A stretch of DNA of 19,698 bases from Hydrogenovibrio sp. UBA654 (GTDB lineage: Bacteria > Pseudomonadota > Gammaproteobacteria > Thiomicrospirales > Thiomicrospiraceae): contig DBOE01000064.1 in NCBI GenBank assembly GCA_002299585.1, positions 213 to 19,910 on the forward strand, in the 5' to 3' direction. The stretch's first letter is position 1. Each line of letters begins with the position of its first letter. Shown one piece after another: positions 1 to 7,493 of the stretch. The notes under the pieces were generated by a model, which searched no databases, had not been told where the DNA came from, and saw only the letters and a program-made list of their open reading frames with translations. Made by a program: the position numbers and the translations under genes.

Positions 1-754
1 CAATATGAACCGCTTCACTGTGTCCATAAAATACTGGAACGCGAACCGCTGTTGGATTCACCAGAATGTCCTCGTCACCCATAATTTTCTTGGTTTCCCA
101 CACCATTTTCATTTCTTCTTTGGTGTAACCATTGTCCTGGAAAACATCAATATGCGGCAAACAGTTAAAGGCGATTTGCTTTGGATAAACCTCGCATTCC
201 ACCGGCTTCATATTCAATAGATTAGCAGTTTGCTTCGCCAACTCTTCAATCGCTTCTTTACCTGAACCTGAAACAGCTTGATAAGTCGCGACATTAATAC
301 GGGTGATACCGACTGCATCGTAAATTGGTTTTAAAGCTACCAACATTTGAATGGTTGAACAATTTGGATTGGCAATAATACCCCTTTTTTTATAGCCAGC
401 AACAGCGTGGGGATTAACCTCTGGAATTATCAAAGGGATATCATCATCATACCTAAATTCAGAAGTGTTATCTATAACTATGCAACCAGCCGTTGCCGCT
501 TTTGGTGCAAATTCTCTTGAAATACTCGCCCCAGGAGAAAACAACCCTATTTGTACTTTTGAAAAATCAAACTGAGCTAAATCTTTAATGGTTAACCAAC
601 CACCATTAAACTCTAATTTTTTGCCCGCGGAGCGTTTACTTGCTAGGAGATATATTTTACCTACAGGGAAGTTTCTTTCTGCTAAAACTTTTAATATAGT
701 TTCACCAACCGCACCACTAGCTCCAACTACTGCAATATCATATTTTTGGCTCAT
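1..754 (-). CDS. asd: Aspartate-semialdehyde dehydrogenase (C-terminus cut by window edge)
   Basis: Reduces L-aspartyl phosphate to aspartate semialdehyde with NADPH, the branch point to lysine/diaminopimelate, threonine and methionine; cytoplasmic. I translated the minus strand from the ATG at 754. It opens MSQKYDIAVVGASGAVGE, a Rossmann nucleotide-binding start, and carries the active-site motif ANPNCST with the catalytic Cys at residue 132. This is followed by AVSGSGKEAIEE, typical of the family. About 251 residues are present and the frame runs off the window edge without a stop, so roughly the last quarter is missing. An in-frame ATG two codons upstream (760) is an alternative start, and neither has a clear ribosome site. 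The gene overlaps the 3' end of the bactofilin gene by 17 bp, so it is the last visible member of the leu-M23-bactofilin run. Identity is seen directly from motifs; the start is uncertain. Confidence 0.95.
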   Translation of the reverse strand, partial: MSQKYDIAVVGASGAVGETILKVLAERNFPVGKIYLLASKRSAGKKLEFNGGWLTIKDLAQFDFSKVQIGLFSPGASISREFAPKAATAGCIVIDNTSEFRYDDDIPLIIPEVNPHAVAGYKKRGIIANPNCSTIQMLVALKPIYDAVGITRINVATYQAVSGSGKEAIEELAKQTANLLNMKPVECEVYPKQIAFNCLPHIDVFQDNGYTKEEMKMVWETKKIMGDEDILVNPTAVRVPVFYGHSEAVHI

Positions 755-1208
755 TTTCATCTTTCTCATCATCACCTTTTTCATGATCAAATAATTCTTT
801 TACTTTAAGTTCTTTTCCCTCTAATTCAGGGAAACTAACCACTATGCCACCCTCAGTTAACTCTCGGCTTTCACCAATAAATTTACCACCTGCTTCAACA
901 AGCATTTCACCACAAACTAGTTCACCACATAATTTGCCATCTTTTAAAATTTCCATAGTTTCACAGGCAACTTTTCCCTCCATTAAACCACTAATGACAA
1001 TCGTTTTAGCTTTTACTAAACCTCTTATGCAACCTTCTGCACCAACAGAAATATCATCTTCTGTTTCTACAATACCTTCGACTAAACCGTCTACATGTAA
1101 AGATCCTCCTAAGTTGACTAGCTCGCCATCTATTTTACATCCCGAAGCAATAATTGTTTTTCCACCATTTGTACGCGTTTTTGTACTTTCTGACTTAAAG
1201 ACCCCCAT
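738..1208 (-). CDS. Bactofilin family cytoskeletal protein
   Basis: Bactofilins are nucleotide-free polymerising proteins with a right-handed beta-helix that scaffold local peptidoglycan synthesis or remodelling at the inner membrane. The 156-residue product has a short N-terminal tail, then the repetitive Gly/Val/Ile-rich core (about residues 18-125; for example IDGELVNLGGSLHVDGLVEG) and a highly charged acidic/lysine tail. The start at 1208 is supported by AAAGGGGG four bases upstream. Five cysteines (24, 60, 82, 94, 99) lie in the core, an unusual number for this family. The gene begins inside the 3' end of the M23 peptidase gene with a 79-bp overlap, so the two are almost certainly co-translated. 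Bactofilin beside an M23 endopeptidase is a recurrent pairing linked to cell shape, as in Helicobacter CcmA/Csd1. The partnership here is inferred from that context. Confidence 0.9.
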   Translation of the reverse strand: MGVFKSESTKTRTNGGKTIIASGCKIDGELVNLGGSLHVDGLVEGIVETEDDISVGAEGCIRGLVKAKTIVISGLMEGKVACETMEILKDGKLCGELVCGEMLVEAGGKFIGESRELTEGGIVVSFPELEGKELKVKELFDHEKGDDEKDENEPKI

Positions 1209-2080
1209 GGAACCCCCTTTATAATTTTAAAAATTTGATTATAGTTTGTTAAATTCCAACCGACAAAAAGAGTTGGGTCTATTTTTCTTTGTACAAAAGT
1301 TACCTCATAATGAAGGTGATTGCCTGATGACATTCCAGTAGAACCTATATCACCAATACGCTGACCTTTTGAAACCGCTTGTCCTGTTTTAACTCGTAGC
1401 TTACTCATGTGACCATAAAAAGTTTTAAAGCCATAATTATGAGAAACAATAATTAAATTACCATAACCGCTTTTTGTATGAAAACCTGCATACTCAACCA
1501 CCCCATTAGCGGTTGTAATAACCCCATCGCCTTTTTTACCTCTATAGTCAATACCCTTATGAAATTCTTCCTTCCTCGTTACTGGGTTAGTTCTCTGCCC
1601 ATAAGAACTACTGACTCCTTTAAAGGTTTTAACTGGACGACCACTTGGAATATCTTTTAGCATTATCTTTTTGCCTAGAGTTGATATTTGTACCAGTTTA
1701 ATTCTATCATGAACTGTAAGATTTTCATTATATTCAACATCAATTAATTCTTCTAATCCCTTTAACGTTTGGTCTAAAAAATTAATTTGCTCTAATTTAC
1801 TACTTAAATCAGACTGTATATTATTATTTTCATCTTTTAATTTAAAAAGAGCATCTTGGTTTTTTTCAAGTATTTCTACTTGTTCTAATTTAGCTAAAAC
1901 CATCTTATTTTCAATATTTATTTTTTCTTTATTTAACCACCATATCGCCACCGAACTACTAGCAAATAAAAGTAAAATAAACAGAATAAATAATAGAAAA
2001 AACTTGCGAATTAATTGGCTAAATGTATAACTTTTTGAGCCATGAACATCGCTAATAGTGATCGTAAATCTATTTCTCAT
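1130..2080 (-). CDS. Membrane-anchored M23 (LytM-type) peptidoglycan endopeptidase
   Basis: Predicted zinc metallo-endopeptidase that cuts peptide cross-links in peptidoglycan. The 316-residue protein has a short basic cytoplasmic tail, one membrane segment (about 26-48), a periplasmic coiled coil (about 52-115) and a complete M23 domain (about 155-275). Predicted zinc ligands are H174 and D178 (FHKGIDYRG) and H257 (HLHYEV). H224 (YGHM) and H255 are the other active-site histidines, so the enzyme looks catalytically competent. The ATG at 2080 follows the leuB stop by 15 bp and has an AGGG-containing site about ten bases upstream. The last 26 codons are read in another frame as the start of the bactofilin gene. 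The layout (anchor, coiled coil, intact LytM domain, bactofilin next door) suggests an enzyme positioned by bactofilin for cell curvature or shape. Family assignment is firm; the shape role is inference. Confidence 0.93.
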   Translation of the reverse strand: MRNRFTITISDVHGSKSYTFSQLIRKFFLLFILFILLLFASSSVAIWWLNKEKINIENKMVLAKLEQVEILEKNQDALFKLKDENNNIQSDLSSKLEQINFLDQTLKGLEELIDVEYNENLTVHDRIKLVQISTLGKKIMLKDIPSGRPVKTFKGVSSSYGQRTNPVTRKEEFHKGIDYRGKKGDGVITTANGVVEYAGFHTKSGYGNLIIVSHNYGFKTFYGHMSKLRVKTGQAVSKGQRIGDIGSTGMSSGNHLHYEVTFVQRKIDPTLFVGWNLTNYNQIFKIIKGVPWGSLSQKVQKRVQMVEKQLLLRDVK

Positions 2081-2095
2081 AAAGTATATACCCTG

Positions 2096-3181
2096 TTACA
2101 AACAATCAACTACAGCATCACCAATTTCAGAGGTTGAAACTTTAGTCATGCCTTCCGACCAAATATCACCGGTTCTTAAACCCTTATCCAAAACACTAGC
2201 TACAGCATTTTCAATCTTTAAGGCTAAATCTTCTCTTTTTAAACTATATCTAAGCATCATTGCTGCCGACAAAATAGTAGCTAATGGGTTAGCAATATTC
2301 TTACCAGCTATGTCTGGTGCTGACCCATGGCTTGGCTCATACATGCCTTTATTGTTAGCATCTAAAGAGGCTGAAGCAAGCATGCCGATTGAACCAGTTA
2401 ACATAGATGCTTGGTCGGACAAAATGTCGCCGAACATATTGCCCGTTACAATAACATCAAATTGTTTTGGATTTAGCACTAGTTGCATAGCGGCATTATC
2501 TACATACATATGTTTTAGTTCTACTTCTGGATAATATTTGGCAACTTCATCCATGATCTCTCGCCATAGTTCGGTTACTTCTAATACATTTGCCTTGTCA
2601 ACAGAGGTTAGTTTTTTACCTCTTTTCATCGCTGCATTAAAAGCTACATGGGCAATACGCTTTATTTCTGCTTCTGCATAAACATAAGTATTATAACCTT
2701 GACGTTCACCATTTTCTAAAGTACGAATACCTCGAGGCTGTCCAAAATAAATACCACCCGTTAACTCTCTCACGATTAACATATCCAAACCAGCAACGAC
2801 CTCTGGCTTTAAGGTTGATGAATCTGCTAACTGTGCAAATAAATATGCAGGCCTAAGATTGGCAAATAACTGCATTTCTGATCGTAATCTTAACAAACCT
2901 TTTTCTGGTCGTACCGCAATATCTAATGACTCCCACTTATAACCGCCAACAGCTCCTAGCAATATTGCATCAGCATCTTTAGCTTTTTGCATAGTTTGAT
3001 CAGTTAAAGGGACTCCATGTACATCATAAGCGGCCCCGCCAACTAAGTCTTCGCTTATAACTATATCTAGATTATCAGATTTATTCAGTGCGTTTAAAAC
3101 CTTAACTGCTTCTACAGTAATTTCAGGACCTATACCATCTCCAGGTAAAACTAATACACTACTTGTCATTTTTTCTCTCAT
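2096..3181 (-). CDS. leuB: 3-isopropylmalate dehydrogenase
   Basis: Oxidatively decarboxylates 3-isopropylmalate to 2-oxoisocaproate using NAD+, the third committed step of leucine synthesis; cytoplasmic dimer. The 361-residue product has LPGDGIGPE near the N-terminus, RELTGGIYFGQPRG, the catalytic-lysine segment SVDKANVLEVTELWRE, the metal-binding stretch around GNMFGDILSDQAS, and the signature YEPSHGSAPDIAGK that contacts cofactor. Length is normal for the family (about 355-365). The upstream ATG at 3181 overlaps the leuD stop as ATGA. The ATG four codons later (3169) has a better ribosome site (GAGAG five bases before it), so the true start may be 3169. The gene sits in the usual leuC-leuD-leuB order. 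A cell-wall gene pair follows it, where asd is usually the next gene. Confidence 0.97.
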   Translation of the reverse strand: MREKMTSSVLVLPGDGIGPEITVEAVKVLNALNKSDNLDIVISEDLVGGAAYDVHGVPLTDQTMQKAKDADAILLGAVGGYKWESLDIAVRPEKGLLRLRSEMQLFANLRPAYLFAQLADSSTLKPEVVAGLDMLIVRELTGGIYFGQPRGIRTLENGERQGYNTYVYAEAEIKRIAHVAFNAAMKRGKKLTSVDKANVLEVTELWREIMDEVAKYYPEVELKHMYVDNAAMQLVLNPKQFDVIVTGNMFGDILSDQASMLTGSIGMLASASLDANNKGMYEPSHGSAPDIAGKNIANPLATILSAAMMLRYSLKREDLALKIENAVASVLDKGLRTGDIWSEGMTKVSTSEIGDAVVDCL

Positions 3182-3816
3182 TTAAATAACCACGGGTTTT
3201 TCTTTTTATATGTTTTTTCAAAGTCTTGTATTTCTTGTTTATGTTGCAAAGTTAAACTAATATCATCTAAACCTTCTAGTAAGCAGGTTTTTTTGAACTG
3301 ATCAACTTTAAAGGTTATTGTTTTGCCTGAGTTTTTAATTATTTTTTGATTTTCTAAATCAATCGTTAATTGATAGCCAACTTCTGCCTCAATTTCTTTA
3401 AAAATAGTATCTACATCAATATCACTCAAAGTTATTAACAGTATACCGTTCTTAAAACTATTATTAAAAAAAATATCTGCAAAACTAGGGGCTATTATAG
3501 TATCAATCCCAAATCCTTTTATTGCCCAAGGAGCATGTTCTCTACTAGAGCCACTACCAAAATTCTCACGCACAAGCAAAATTTTACCATTTTTATAACG
3601 AGGTAAATTTAGTACAAAATCTTTTCGTATTGGTCTATGTGAACTATCGGCATCAGGTATACCGACATCCTCGTAGCGTAGTCCATCAAATAAATTAGGT
3701 CCAAAACCAGTTCGTTTAATGGATTTTAAAAATTGCTTTGGCAAAATCATGTCGGTGTCTACATTAGCACGATCCATAGGAATAACTACCGAAGTGTAAG
3801 TTACAAACTTATCCAT
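3178..3816 (-). CDS. leuD: 3-isopropylmalate dehydratase, small subunit
   Basis: Small subunit of isopropylmalate isomerase. With LeuC it converts 2-isopropylmalate to 3-isopropylmalate in leucine synthesis. The 212-residue length matches bacterial LeuD (about 200-215). Diagnostic segments are the N-terminal DTDMILPKQFLKSIKRTGFG, the substrate-specificity region NFGSGSSREHAPWAIKGFG, and PSFADIFFNNSFKNGILLI. The gene overlaps the leuC 3' end by 8 bp and the leuB start by 4 bp, so translation of all three is probably coupled. The product has no Fe-S ligands of its own, as expected, because the cluster is carried by LeuC. I see no truncation or frameshift. Confidence 0.97.
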   Translation of the reverse strand: MDKFVTYTSVVIPMDRANVDTDMILPKQFLKSIKRTGFGPNLFDGLRYEDVGIPDADSSHRPIRKDFVLNLPRYKNGKILLVRENFGSGSSREHAPWAIKGFGIDTIIAPSFADIFFNNSFKNGILLITLSDIDVDTIFKEIEAEVGYQLTIDLENQKIIKNSGKTITFKVDQFKKTCLLEGLDDISLTLQHKQEIQDFEKTYKKKNPWLFK

Positions 3817-5236
3817 TTAATATCTCACGAACATCAACAAAATGGCCAGCAATAGCTGCGGCTGCAGCCATTTCAGGACTTACCAAATGCGTTCTACCAC
3901 CAGCACCTTGACGACCTTCAAAGTTTCTATTAGAAGTTGATGCACAATGTTTACCTTCTGGTAATTTATCATCATTCATCGCTAAACACATAGAGCATCC
4001 AGGGTTACGCCATTCAAAACCTGCATCAATAAAAACTTTATCTAAACCTTCTTTTTCTGCCTGTTTTTTTACCAGACCAGAACCAGGGACAGCTAATGCT
4101 TGCTCAACTAAAGATGAAATCTTTTGACCTTTTAGTATTCTTGCTGCGGCTCTAAAGTCTTCTATGCGTGCATTGGTACAAGATCCAATAAAAACATACT
4201 GGACAGGAATGTCTTTAATTGCCATATTAGCTTCTAAGCCCATATATTCCAAAGCTCGCATTATACCTGACGCTTTAACAGGGTTTTTTTCATTTTTAGG
4301 ATCAGGAATTATACCACTAATACTAGTAACCATTTCAGGAGTAGTTCCCCAAGAAACCTGTGGTTCTATCAAGCTCCCATCCATCTCCACCACTTTATCA
4401 AAATAAGCATTATCATCAGTTTTTAACTCACGCCAAGAAGCAACTGCTTTCTCCCAATTATCACCTTTAGGGGCAAAGGGTTTATTTTTAACATACTCAA
4501 TAGTTTTTTCATCAATTCCAGTTAAGCCAACTCTAGCTCCAGCTTCAATTGCCATATTACAAATAGTCATCCGACCTTCAATAGACATTTCACGAATAAC
4601 CAAACCTTTAAATTGCATAGCATGACCATTAGCTCCTGCAGTACCTATTTTACCGATAAGTGCAAGCACTACATCTTTTGGAGTAACTCCTGCTTGCAAA
4701 GTTCCTTCTACCCTTACCAACATATTTTTCATTTTTTTCTGGATTAAGCATTGGGTTGCCAAAACATGTTCAACTTCAGAAGTTCCAACCCCGTGAGCTA
4801 AAGCGGCTAAAGCACCATGGGTAGCAGTATGAGAATCTCCACAAACTAAAGTCATGCCAGGTAAAGTTGCACCTTCCTCAGGACCTACTACATGCACAAT
4901 ACCTTGGCGAACATCACCTATTCCAAAAACAGTAATGCCAAATTCGGCAGTATTCATGCCCAAAGTTTGTACTTGAATTCTAGAAATTGGGTCAAGTATA
5001 TCCTCTACAGTTTTATACTCGGTAGTTGGCACATTATGATCTAAGGTTGCAAGATTTGCATCTATTCTCCAAGGCTTTCGCTTTGCCATCCGCAAACCTT
5101 CAAATGCTTGTGGAGAAGTAACTTCATGTAATAATTGACGGTCGATATAAATCAAAGCTGTTCCCTCGTCATCTTCACGAACAACATGAGCATCCCATAA
5201 CTTATCATACAAAGTCTTCCCGATCCTCTCAGACAT
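3809..5236 (-). CDS. leuC: 3-isopropylmalate dehydratase, large subunit
   Basis: Large, [4Fe-4S]-bearing subunit of isopropylmalate isomerase (aconitase family). The 475-residue product carries the three cluster cysteines at C353 (GSCTNARIEDFR), C414 and C417 (NPGCSMC). It also has the early CGDSHTATHGALAALAHGVGTSE region and the C-terminal STSNRNFEGRQGAGGRTHLVS. Length is normal. This is the first gene of the minus-strand operon, divergent from queE across 62 bp. AAGGTGGG lies about ten bases upstream of the ATG. No leuA lies nearby and the short leader has no room for a classical leucine attenuator peptide, so control probably differs from enteric leuABCD. That regulatory remark is inference. 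Confidence 0.97.
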   Translation of the reverse strand: MSERIGKTLYDKLWDAHVVREDDEGTALIYIDRQLLHEVTSPQAFEGLRMAKRKPWRIDANLATLDHNVPTTEYKTVEDILDPISRIQVQTLGMNTAEFGITVFGIGDVRQGIVHVVGPEEGATLPGMTLVCGDSHTATHGALAALAHGVGTSEVEHVLATQCLIQKKMKNMLVRVEGTLQAGVTPKDVVLALIGKIGTAGANGHAMQFKGLVIREMSIEGRMTICNMAIEAGARVGLTGIDEKTIEYVKNKPFAPKGDNWEKAVASWRELKTDDNAYFDKVVEMDGSLIEPQVSWGTTPEMVTSISGIIPDPKNEKNPVKASGIMRALEYMGLEANMAIKDIPVQYVFIGSCTNARIEDFRAAARILKGQKISSLVEQALAVPGSGLVKKQAEKEGLDKVFIDAGFEWRNPGCSMCLAMNDDKLPEGKHCASTSNRNFEGRQGAGGRTHLVSPEMAAAAAIAGHFVDVREILNG

Positions 5237-5277
5237 TGCTATAATCCCACCTTAATTTAAAATTTCTGAAACATATC

Positions 5278-5286
5278 ATTATAACA
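5278..5286 (-). promoter_or_regulatory. Putative extended -10 element of the leuC operon
   Basis: Reading the minus strand, the divergent leuC/queE spacer contains TGTTATAAT, a perfect TATAAT hexamer with the TGn extension. It would start transcription near 5271, about 35 bases ahead of the leuC ATG. I could not find a good -35 hexamer at normal spacing, which is common for extended -10 promoters. A second TATAAT on the plus strand (5240-5245) could serve queE. Predicted by eye only. Confidence 0.4.
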
Positions 5287-5298
5287 AAGAATTTCAAC

Positions 5299-5940
5299 AT
5301 GAGCTATCGTATTAAAGAAGCCTTTTATTCACTACAAGGTGAAGGATTTCATACTGGCAGAGCTGCCATATTTTGCCGTTTTTCAAGCTGTAATTTGTGG
5401 ACTGGCAAAAAGGCTGATAAAGATGATGCGCTTTGCAATTTTTGCGACACAGATTTTTTAGGCATAAATGGGCAAAATGGTGGCAAATTTGAAACCGCAG
5501 AAAAACTTGCCTTACACCTTTTAAAACTATGGCCTGCAAAAGATATAAAGCCTTTTTTTGTATTAACTGGTGGCGAGCCTTTATTGCAAGTAGATCAAAA
5601 ACTTATTGATACCTTTCATACTCATAACATAGAGATTGCGATAGAAACTAATGGGACTAAAAAAGCTCCTGAAAACATTGACTGGATTTGTGTCAGCCCA
5701 AAACCTAATGCACCATTAATTTTAGACCATGGTGATGAAATAAAATTAGTTTATCCACAACAAGAAATTACCCCTGAATCAGTAAAAAACTTAAAATTTA
5801 ATTTTTTCTATCTACAAGCTATGTTTGACCAAAACCCTGTAATATCAGCAAAAAACTTACAGAAAACGGTTGGTTATTGTCTTGAAAACCCACAATGGAT
5901 CTTAAGTTTACAAACCCACAAAATACTTAATATTGACTAG
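5299..5940 (+). CDS. queE: 7-carboxy-7-deazaguanine synthase
   Basis: Radical-SAM enzyme that contracts the ring of carboxytetrahydropterin to 7-carboxy-7-deazaguanine on the way to preQ0 and queuosine in tRNA; cytoplasmic. The 213-residue product starts MSYRIKEAFYSLQGEGFHTG, the standard QueE opening. The Fe-S ligands are C31, C46 and C49, the CX14CX2C spacing of a QueE subgroup rather than the canonical CX3CX2C. LTGGEPLLQ (about 91-99) is the SAM-binding GGE motif, and ETNGT follows. The CNFCDTDF ending of the cluster loop is typical of this subgroup. It is transcribed alone and divergently from leuC. Its stop overlaps by 4 bp the stop of the convergent Sua5-like gene, leaving no room for a terminator between them. 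Other queuosine genes are not in the window. Confidence 0.95.
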   Translation: MSYRIKEAFYSLQGEGFHTGRAAIFCRFSSCNLWTGKKADKDDALCNFCDTDFLGINGQNGGKFETAEKLALHLLKLWPAKDIKPFFVLTGGEPLLQVDQKLIDTFHTHNIEIAIETNGTKKAPENIDWICVSPKPNAPLILDHGDEIKLVYPQQEITPESVKNLKFNFFYLQAMFDQNPVISAKNLQKTVGYCLENPQWILSLQTHKILNID

Positions 5941-6713
5941 TAGTAGGTACCCTGCCTAAAATCCCAAGTATTGAAGTGTTCCGCTAGTAATTCCATAATC
6001 TTTTCATTATCAAGACCTTTGCGGATAATTGTTGGACAAGGTGTAATTTCTCTTTTACCTTCTTGCATTGCAACTAGAGTTCCTGTTGCATCTACCATAG
6101 ATACCATTACACCTTGCTCATGGCGAGTTTTAGCGTTACTATCTGGCTGAATTGATGCCACATAATCGTTGGCTTCTATTTTTAAATCAACCGCACTTTC
6201 AATTCTTTCTCCAATACCAGTAATTAAACCTCGATTACCTTTTCCTGAAGGATTTGCTGAACTTGCAAAGATTAGTTTTTGCTTAGTATCCCATAGCTCT
6301 TTAACAATTTGTTCGCTTGGTGTTCCAAATTTAATAACAAAACAGCTAGTATCTCTTTTATCCATCATTAGTTCTTTACAACCATCGTCTGGAATGTATT
6401 TCATAGCACCTTTTTTCCAAGGCAGAATGCAACCTAACAAAATATCTTTGTCCCAATGAGCTTGATAAAAAGCTTCGATTTCTGGATTTAATTCTGCCAA
6501 TTCCTTTAGCTGCTCCATTGATGAACAAAGTACAACTCCCGGCTTATTTAAGTTACGCTGTTTTGCATTAAATTTACGATTTAAACCTTCTCTATCTGAA
6601 GTCATAATTATATAACCAACTTTAGTTGGAGAAACTATTGCTCCACCATCGGCACTAAGTATTGCTACCCCAGTTTCATTTGCTGAACCTGACCAGCTTT
6701 CTGATTTAGACAT
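5937..6713 (-). CDS. Atypical Sua5/YciO/YrdC-family protein
   Basis: Family members bind ATP and RNA. The best-known ones (TsaC/Sua5) make threonylcarbamoyl-AMP for the t6A base of tRNA, while YciO is a poorly understood paralogue. The 258-residue product has a degenerate N-terminal nucleotide-binding segment (VSPTKVGYIIMTSDREGLNR), a K51-x-R53...K57-P58 stretch like the KxR...KP motif, SSANPSG at 151-157 (family tSANxSG), and CPTIIRKG at 226-233 (family STI...R.G). It is longer than TsaC (about 190), shorter than Sua5 (about 340), and diverges at several motif positions, so I would not call it TsaC. The start at 6713 is fixed by AGGAG five bases upstream. It is a single gene with its own promoter, convergent with queE. 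Whether it makes t6A or acts like YciO cannot be told from sequence alone. Confidence 0.75.
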   Translation of the reverse strand: MSKSESWSGSANETGVAILSADGGAIVSPTKVGYIIMTSDREGLNRKFNAKQRNLNKPGVVLCSSMEQLKELAELNPEIEAFYQAHWDKDILLGCILPWKKGAMKYIPDDGCKELMMDKRDTSCFVIKFGTPSEQIVKELWDTKQKLIFASSANPSGKGNRGLITGIGERIESAVDLKIEANDYVASIQPDSNAKTRHEQGVMVSMVDATGTLVAMQEGKREITPCPTIIRKGLDNEKIMELLAEHFNTWDFRQGTYY

Positions 6714-6754
6714 ACTATCTCCTAAAGAATCTTCTTGGAACTTTAAAAGAAAAG

Positions 6755-6782
6755 ATTATACCATTTGCTACTATTTTTCTAA
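6755..6782 (-). promoter_or_regulatory. Putative promoter of the Sua5/YciO-like gene
   Basis: On the minus strand TGGTATAAT (6763-6755) is a perfect extended -10. TTAGAA (6782-6777), 16 bases upstream of the hexamer, is a weak -35. The predicted start point near 6748 gives a leader of about 35 bases that includes the AGGAG ribosome site. Found by eye. Confidence 0.5.
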
Positions 6783-6808
6783 GATAATTTCACCCCTCCC
6801 TAGGTATT

Positions 6809-6837
6809 TTGTTAAAATATTCAACTCACTATTTAAT
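6809..6837 (+). promoter_or_regulatory. Putative promoter of the DUF6475-like/DnaT-like pair
   Basis: TTGTTA (6809-6814) and TTTAAT (6832-6837) are separated by 17 bases, which fits a sigma-70 promoter. Transcription would begin near 6844, only about eight bases before the ATG at 6852. The mRNA would be almost leaderless, in agreement with the lack of a convincing ribosome site. Predicted by eye. Confidence 0.4.
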
Positions 6838-6851
6838 CCGAGAATCCAAGC

Positions 6852-7493
6852 ATGCAAGTACAGGATATGGAAAAATTTCAACAAATATTAAATTGGGTTT
6901 TTTCTTACTATGAAAAGGAATTAACCGATTTAACTTATGAAATGTACTGGAATGGTTTAAAAGAATACTCTATTGGACAGGTACAAGAAGCTTTTAATGC
7001 ACACCTACAACACCCCGAAGATGGCAAGTGGTGGCCAAAAGTTTCAGATATCATTAAAAATTGCAAAGGTAGTACCCAAGATAGTGCTATGCAAGCTTGG
7101 CATGAAGTTGAGACGGCTATCCGCAAAGTTGGTGCTTATCAAGATGTAGTATTTAGCGATCCAATAATTCACCAAATAATATACAAAATGGGTGGCTGGA
7201 TAGATTTTTGTAATATAACTGATGAAAAATCTTTAACCTTTAAAGCAATTGAGTTTAAAAAATCTTATCGTGCTTTATATGCAACCCCAAAACAATTGCA
7301 ACCACCTGTTGAATTAACTGGTATTATAAATTCTCAAAACGCCAAAATTAAAGGTGCTAAAAAACAAGCACCAGTTTTAATCGGCAATATTGAAAAAGCC
7401 AAGCAGGTATTACAAAAACTAATTGCTCCTGATAATATAATTACTATCCATCGTCAAGTAAAAAAAGTAGCAAACAAACTGGTCAAGAACTAA
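6852..7493 (+). CDS. DUF6475-like, phage-type replication-associated protein
   Basis: The 213-residue protein matches, from memory, the pattern of a family common in prophage replication modules (DUF6475). The N-terminus is a helical segment (MEKFQQILNWVFSYYEKELT), followed by YWNGLKEYSIGQVQEAFNAHLQ and the signature KWWPKVSDIIKN. Next come AWHEVETAIRKVGAYQDVVFSDP and MGGWIDFCN. In phages such proteins often occupy the slot beside the replication initiator or helicase loader. The C-terminal third (about 140-213) is lysine-rich and looks less conserved. The ATG at 6852 lacks a strong ribosome site, and an ATG at 6867 is possible. The stop codon is directly followed by the ATG of the DnaT-like gene, so the two are surely one unit. 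Biochemical function is unknown; a replication role is inferred from family context and the neighbour. Confidence 0.65.
   Translation: MQVQDMEKFQQILNWVFSYYEKELTDLTYEMYWNGLKEYSIGQVQEAFNAHLQHPEDGKWWPKVSDIIKNCKGSTQDSAMQAWHEVETAIRKVGAYQDVVFSDPIIHQIIYKMGGWIDFCNITDEKSLTFKAIEFKKSYRALYATPKQLQPPVELTGIINSQNAKIKGAKKQAPVLIGNIEKAKQVLQKLIAPDNIITIHRQVKKVANKLVKN

Noticed and set aside
588..794. Plus-strand open frame over the asd start.
   Set aside because: It is antisense to conserved Asd coding sequence and has no ribosome site or recognisable product.
844..1224. Open plus-strand frame antisense to the bactofilin gene (126 codons).
   Set aside because: Low-complexity Ser/Pro/Thr product with no family resemblance; it is the mirror of a well-supported bactofilin gene. 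Similar antisense frames opposite leuB, leuC, the Sua5-like gene, hflK and mutL were left out for the same reason.
5237..5298. Leucine leader peptide or attenuator upstream of leuC.
   Set aside because: Only 62 bp separate leuC from queE; there is no short ORF with leucine codons and no terminator hairpin.
5925..5960. Bidirectional terminator at the queE/Sua5-like junction.
   Set aside because: The genes overlap by 4 bp and only the GGTACC palindrome is present, with no stem and T run.
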